Positions 33,595 to 35,861 of a DNA stretch of 35,861 bases are shown piece after piece (position 1 is the stretch's first letter; the number at the start of each line of letters is the position of its first letter). The notes below the pieces were generated by a model. The model made no database searches. It was not told where the DNA came from and was given only the letters and a program-made list of their open reading frames with translations. The DNA is from Polyangiaceae bacterium (GTDB taxonomy: Bacteria > Myxococcota_A > Polyangia > Polyangiales > Polyangiaceae), in contig JAICQO010000070.1 in NCBI GenBank assembly GCA_025937835.1, forward strand, positions 1 to 35,861, in the 5' to 3' direction. A program made the position numbers and the translations under genes.

Positions 33595-33616
33595 GCGTCC
33601 GGGTCCCTTCGGACGC
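33595..33616. terminator. Candidate hairpin downstream of the BamE-like lipoprotein
   Basis: Stem GCGTCCG / CGGACGC of seven base pairs with an eight-base loop GGTCCCTT, lying about 120 bp beyond the leftward lipoprotein gene and 138 bp before the globin start. It may be a terminator or leader structure. Confidence 0.35.
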
Positions 33617-33735
33617 TTGGAGCAGGTTACCGGCAAACTCCAGTCGCTCGCAACCCCGCTCTGCTACTTCGATAACGGGGAGGGTGACCCACCTTGGCTG
33701 ACACGCGTCCACGCGCGTCAGTCGGGGGCGGGTCG

Positions 33736-34446
33736 CTACTTCTTCACGGAGGTAGCCGGCGCGGGCGCCGCTTCCTTGAAGAGGATGATGCCCCCGACCA
33801 CGAGGTTCCCGTTCTCGATGCGATCGTATTCGATGCGCATGCCGTTGTACTCGTGGACCTCGACGCGATCGGCTGCGCCGGTTCCCGAGGCGCTCGGATT
33901 GCGCTCCACGCGCTTCGGCTGGCCCAGGTGCTCCTGGATCGCGCTCGGGACCATTCCGAACTGAAGATCCGGCGGGATCGCGCCGTTGAAGAAGCCGTAC
34001 TCCGCGTCCTTGCCCGCTGCATCTTTGCCGGCGGGGCGTCCCGCGCGGCTGACGACGATCGTCTTCGTCACGCCATTCTCAAGTTGAAACTCGACGGCGC
34101 GGGCGATGTAGCGGCACACGTCCTTGGTCTTCACGTCGCACGGCGCCGCCATGTGCCGTTCGATGGTCGCGACCGTGGCACCGATCCGGATTGGTCCCAC
34201 CCCCTGGCCCGCAAGGATGGCCAGTACTGGACCCGACGGCAGCGCCCAGTTACGCGGCGGTCGCTGCGGCTGAGGGAGATGACTGCCGTACGGCGCGGTG
34301 AACGGCGACGGAGGAGCCTCCGGGCGCGCGACTCCGGATGCGGCGGGCGCCGCCGACGACGCAGGCTTTGCCGCGGGAGCATCGGACCCACAGCGGCAGG
34401 ATGGGGCAAAACACAGCAAGAGCAGGAGCGGAGCGAGCTTTCGCAT
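33736..34446 (-). CDS. Lipoprotein with BamE-like duplicated motif
   Basis: 236-residue lipoprotein starting MRKLAPLLLLLCFAPSC. The region after the lipobox (FAPSC, Cys17) is Ala/Pro-rich low complexity to about residue 90. The folded part holds two similar segments, VGPIRIGATVATIERHM and LQFGMVPSAIQEHLGQP, each with a Gly, hydrophobic and helix pattern like that of BamE/SmpA and BLIP-like proteins. It may belong to that fold, but this is only a motif-level view. The ATG 34446 has GAGGTC four bases before it; in-frame upstream starts read as noise. Confidence 0.75.
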   Translation of the reverse strand: MRKLAPLLLLLCFAPSCRCGSDAPAAKPASSAAPAASGVARPEAPPSPFTAPYGSHLPQPQRPPRNWALPSGPVLAILAGQGVGPIRIGATVATIERHMAAPCDVKTKDVCRYIARAVEFQLENGVTKTIVVSRAGRPAGKDAAGKDAEYGFFNGAIPPDLQFGMVPSAIQEHLGQPKRVERNPSASGTGAADRVEVHEYNGMRIEYDRIENGNLVVGGIILFKEAAPAPATSVKK

Positions 34447-34528
34447 TTGACCTCGAGAAAGCGCCGGGACATGTACCATATGCCCGTGGCTATTCACGAT
34501 TTCGGCGTGAGTGCCTGAAAAACCAGCC

Positions 34529-35464
34529 ATGTCCGAGTCTCGAGGCCGCCGCTCTCTGGAATCCCAGCGCTTCGTGTTCGTGACGGGCAAGGGTGGCGCC
34601 GGAAAGACGACCCTGACCGCGGCGCTCGCGCTGGCCCTCGCCGCCCGCGGCAAGAAGGTGCTGGTCGCGACCAGCCGCGCTCAACACCGCCTGGCGGAGT
34701 TGCTCGGTACCCCGTCATTCACGACCGAGATCCAACCCCTGCGGAAGAACCTGTGGGGCGTGTACCTCGTGCCCGAGGTCGCGCTGCGCGAGTACGGCGC
34801 GCTGGTGTTGAAGAGCCAGCGGCTGGTTACCCTGTTGTTCGACAACCGCTACGCCGAGGGCCTCTTCCACGGCGCGCCCGGCCTTCGCGAGTGGGCGCTG
34901 CTCGGCAAGGCCTGGTTTCACACGACGGAAAAGGCTGCCGACGGCGCGCCGCGCTTCGACGTCGTGTTGTTCGACGCGCCCGCGACGGGCCACGGCGTCG
35001 ACATGTTGCGGGTGCCGAAGGTGATCTTGTCTGCCGCGCCGCCTGGCCGGCTTCGCACCGACGCGGAGCGCGCTTACTCGGCCTTCCAGGATCCGAGCTT
35101 CAGCGCCTTCGTCGTGGTCACCCTGCCGGAAGAGCTGCCGACCAACGAGACGCTCGAGCTCGTCTCGGTGCTCGACCGCGAGCTCGGGCTACCGGTGGCA
35201 GAGATCGTGCTCAACTCCGCGCTCGAGCCGCTGTTCTCCGACGACGAGGCCCGAGCGCTCGCGAGCTTCGGCAAGCCGCACGGCGAAAGCGCGGTCGCTC
35301 AGGCGCTCTCGATCGCGGCGCGCCGGGCGCTCGCCGAGCGCGTCCAGGCGGCCTGCGTCGAGCGCCTGACCCAGGCCGGAAAACCTCTGCGTCGCATCCC
35401 GCGGCTCGCCGAGGGCGCGGCCAGCCACGAAGCGGCGCTCGAGCTCAGCCGCCACGCCCTCTGA
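34529..35464 (+). CDS. ArsA/GET3-like ATPase
   Basis: 311-residue P-loop ATPase of the ArsA/GET3/SIMIBI group. The deviant Walker A is GKGGAGKTT at 20-28, and the switch II DTAPTGH equivalent is DAPATGHGVDML. The VVTLPEELPTNETLELVSVL segment after the core fits ArsA proteins. The family includes arsenite-efflux ATPases and tail-anchored protein targeting factors. No arsB or arsenite-binding Cys triad was seen here, so arsenic transport is not supported. Myxobacteria and actinobacteria often carry such genes in pairs; only one is visible here. GTG 34511 is a possible earlier start. Confidence 0.9.
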   Translation: MSESRGRRSLESQRFVFVTGKGGAGKTTLTAALALALAARGKKVLVATSRAQHRLAELLGTPSFTTEIQPLRKNLWGVYLVPEVALREYGALVLKSQRLVTLLFDNRYAEGLFHGAPGLREWALLGKAWFHTTEKAADGAPRFDVVLFDAPATGHGVDMLRVPKVILSAAPPGRLRTDAERAYSAFQDPSFSAFVVVTLPEELPTNETLELVSVLDRELGLPVAEIVLNSALEPLFSDDEARALASFGKPHGESAVAQALSIAARRALAERVQAACVERLTQAGKPLRRIPRLAEGAASHEAALELSRHAL

Positions 35465-35475
35465 CGGAGCGCGCC

Positions 35476-35861
35476 ATGGAAACACCCGAACGATTGCTGC
35501 GCACGTACCGGACGATCGCCGTCGTCGGCATGAGCCGGGATCCGGGCAAGGCCGCACACGGTGTGCCCGTGACGCTCGCGAAGGCCGGCTTCGACGTGAT
35601 CCCGGTGAACCCCGGGGCGAAGTCCATCGCAGGTCTCGACGCGTATCCCACGCTCGCTGCCGTGCCGCGGCCGATCGAGATCGTGCTCGTGTTCCGCCCT
35701 TCCGAGCTTGCGGCGGGCATCGCGCGCGAGGCGGTGGCCGCCGGCGCGAAGGCCTTGTGGCTGCAGCAGGGGCTGTTCTCCGCCGAAGCGCGCGCGATCG
35801 CGGAAGCGGCGGGCCTCGACTACGTCGAAGACCGCTGCTCCGCCGTCGAGCGCGCGCTGCA
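35476..35861 (+). CDS. CoA-binding domain protein (partial)
   Basis: Rightward gene running off the window: ATG 35476 and no stop before 35861, so at least 128 residues. It starts METPERLLRTYRTIAVVGMS and shows the Rossmann CoA-binding pattern of the YccU family: VVGMSRDPGKAAHGVP, then GFDVIPVNPGAKSIAG, DIVLVF-like strand IEIVLVFRPSE, and ALWLQQGLFSAEA. The function of the family is unknown; it probably binds an acyl-CoA or nucleotide. It begins 11 bp after the ATPase gene. Confidence 0.88.
   Translation, partial: METPERLLRTYRTIAVVGMSRDPGKAAHGVPVTLAKAGFDVIPVNPGAKSIAGLDAYPTLAAVPRPIEIVLVFRPSELAAGIAREAVAAGAKALWLQQGLFSAEARAIAEAAGLDYVEDRCSAVERAL

Noticed and set aside
34529-35464. Arsenite efflux ATPase assignment
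   Set aside because: The fold is ArsA/GET3-like but no arsB, arsR or metal-binding Cys set is nearby.

Overview
The window is GC-rich chromosomal DNA that looks like a myxobacterium (Myxococcota, probably the Polyangia/Sorangiineae side). The best evidence is a textbook mglB-mglA polarity operon, two proteins ending in MYXO-CTERM-type sorting tails, many Cys-rich or Ala/Pro-rich lipoproteins, DUF4388 and PilZ proteins, and dense GC3 coding. I see no rRNA, tRNA, CRISPR array, insertion sequence or phage gene.

Layout. 3-7483 (minus): two overlapping giant paralogues with TPR, DUF3857 and transglutaminase-like regions, one with an intact Cys-His-Asp triad and one that has lost it. 7828-9490 (plus): mglB, mglA, recX. 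9596-11582 (plus): an MgtC-type membrane protein, a small soluble protein, a 722-bp gap, a DUF1328 membrane peptide and a Cys-rich lipoprotein. 11613-14426 (minus): a 37-residue basic ORF, a PilZ protein and an RNase G/E whose S1 domain is split by a huge acidic/Arg-rich insertion. 14723-15806 (plus): a PolB-type exonuclease with a problematic start, then a pterin dehydratase. 15975-22725 (plus): a four-gene surface operon, [beta-barrel + Cys-rich MYXO-CTERM protein] twice, the first copy carrying 20 Cys-rich repeats. 22733-24003 (minus): CBS and DUF4142 proteins. 24225-25038 (plus): a small membrane protein and an AraC-type regulator. 25092-27052 (minus): a lipoprotein and alanine racemase. 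27114-31547 (plus): ribE, ribB(X), ribH, nusB, an M17-N-like protein, an ArsC/Spx-like protein and a HAD hydrolase. 31578-34446 (minus): a lipoprotein, then a globin translationally coupled to a DUF4388-ParA ATPase. 34529-35861 (plus): an ArsA/GET3-like ATPase and a CoA-binding protein cut by the window edge.

The best candidate for an undescribed system is 15975-22725. A beta-barrel gene overlapping a Cys-rich, MYXO-CTERM-anchored gene recalls the TraA/TraB outer-membrane-exchange receptor of Myxococcus. Here, however, the barrel lacks an OmpA domain, the gene order is reversed, and the pair is tandemly duplicated with about 20 repeats in one copy and about one in the other. Secondary candidates are the globin/DUF4388-ParA pair, the rng-pilZ pair and the 37-residue basic ORF.
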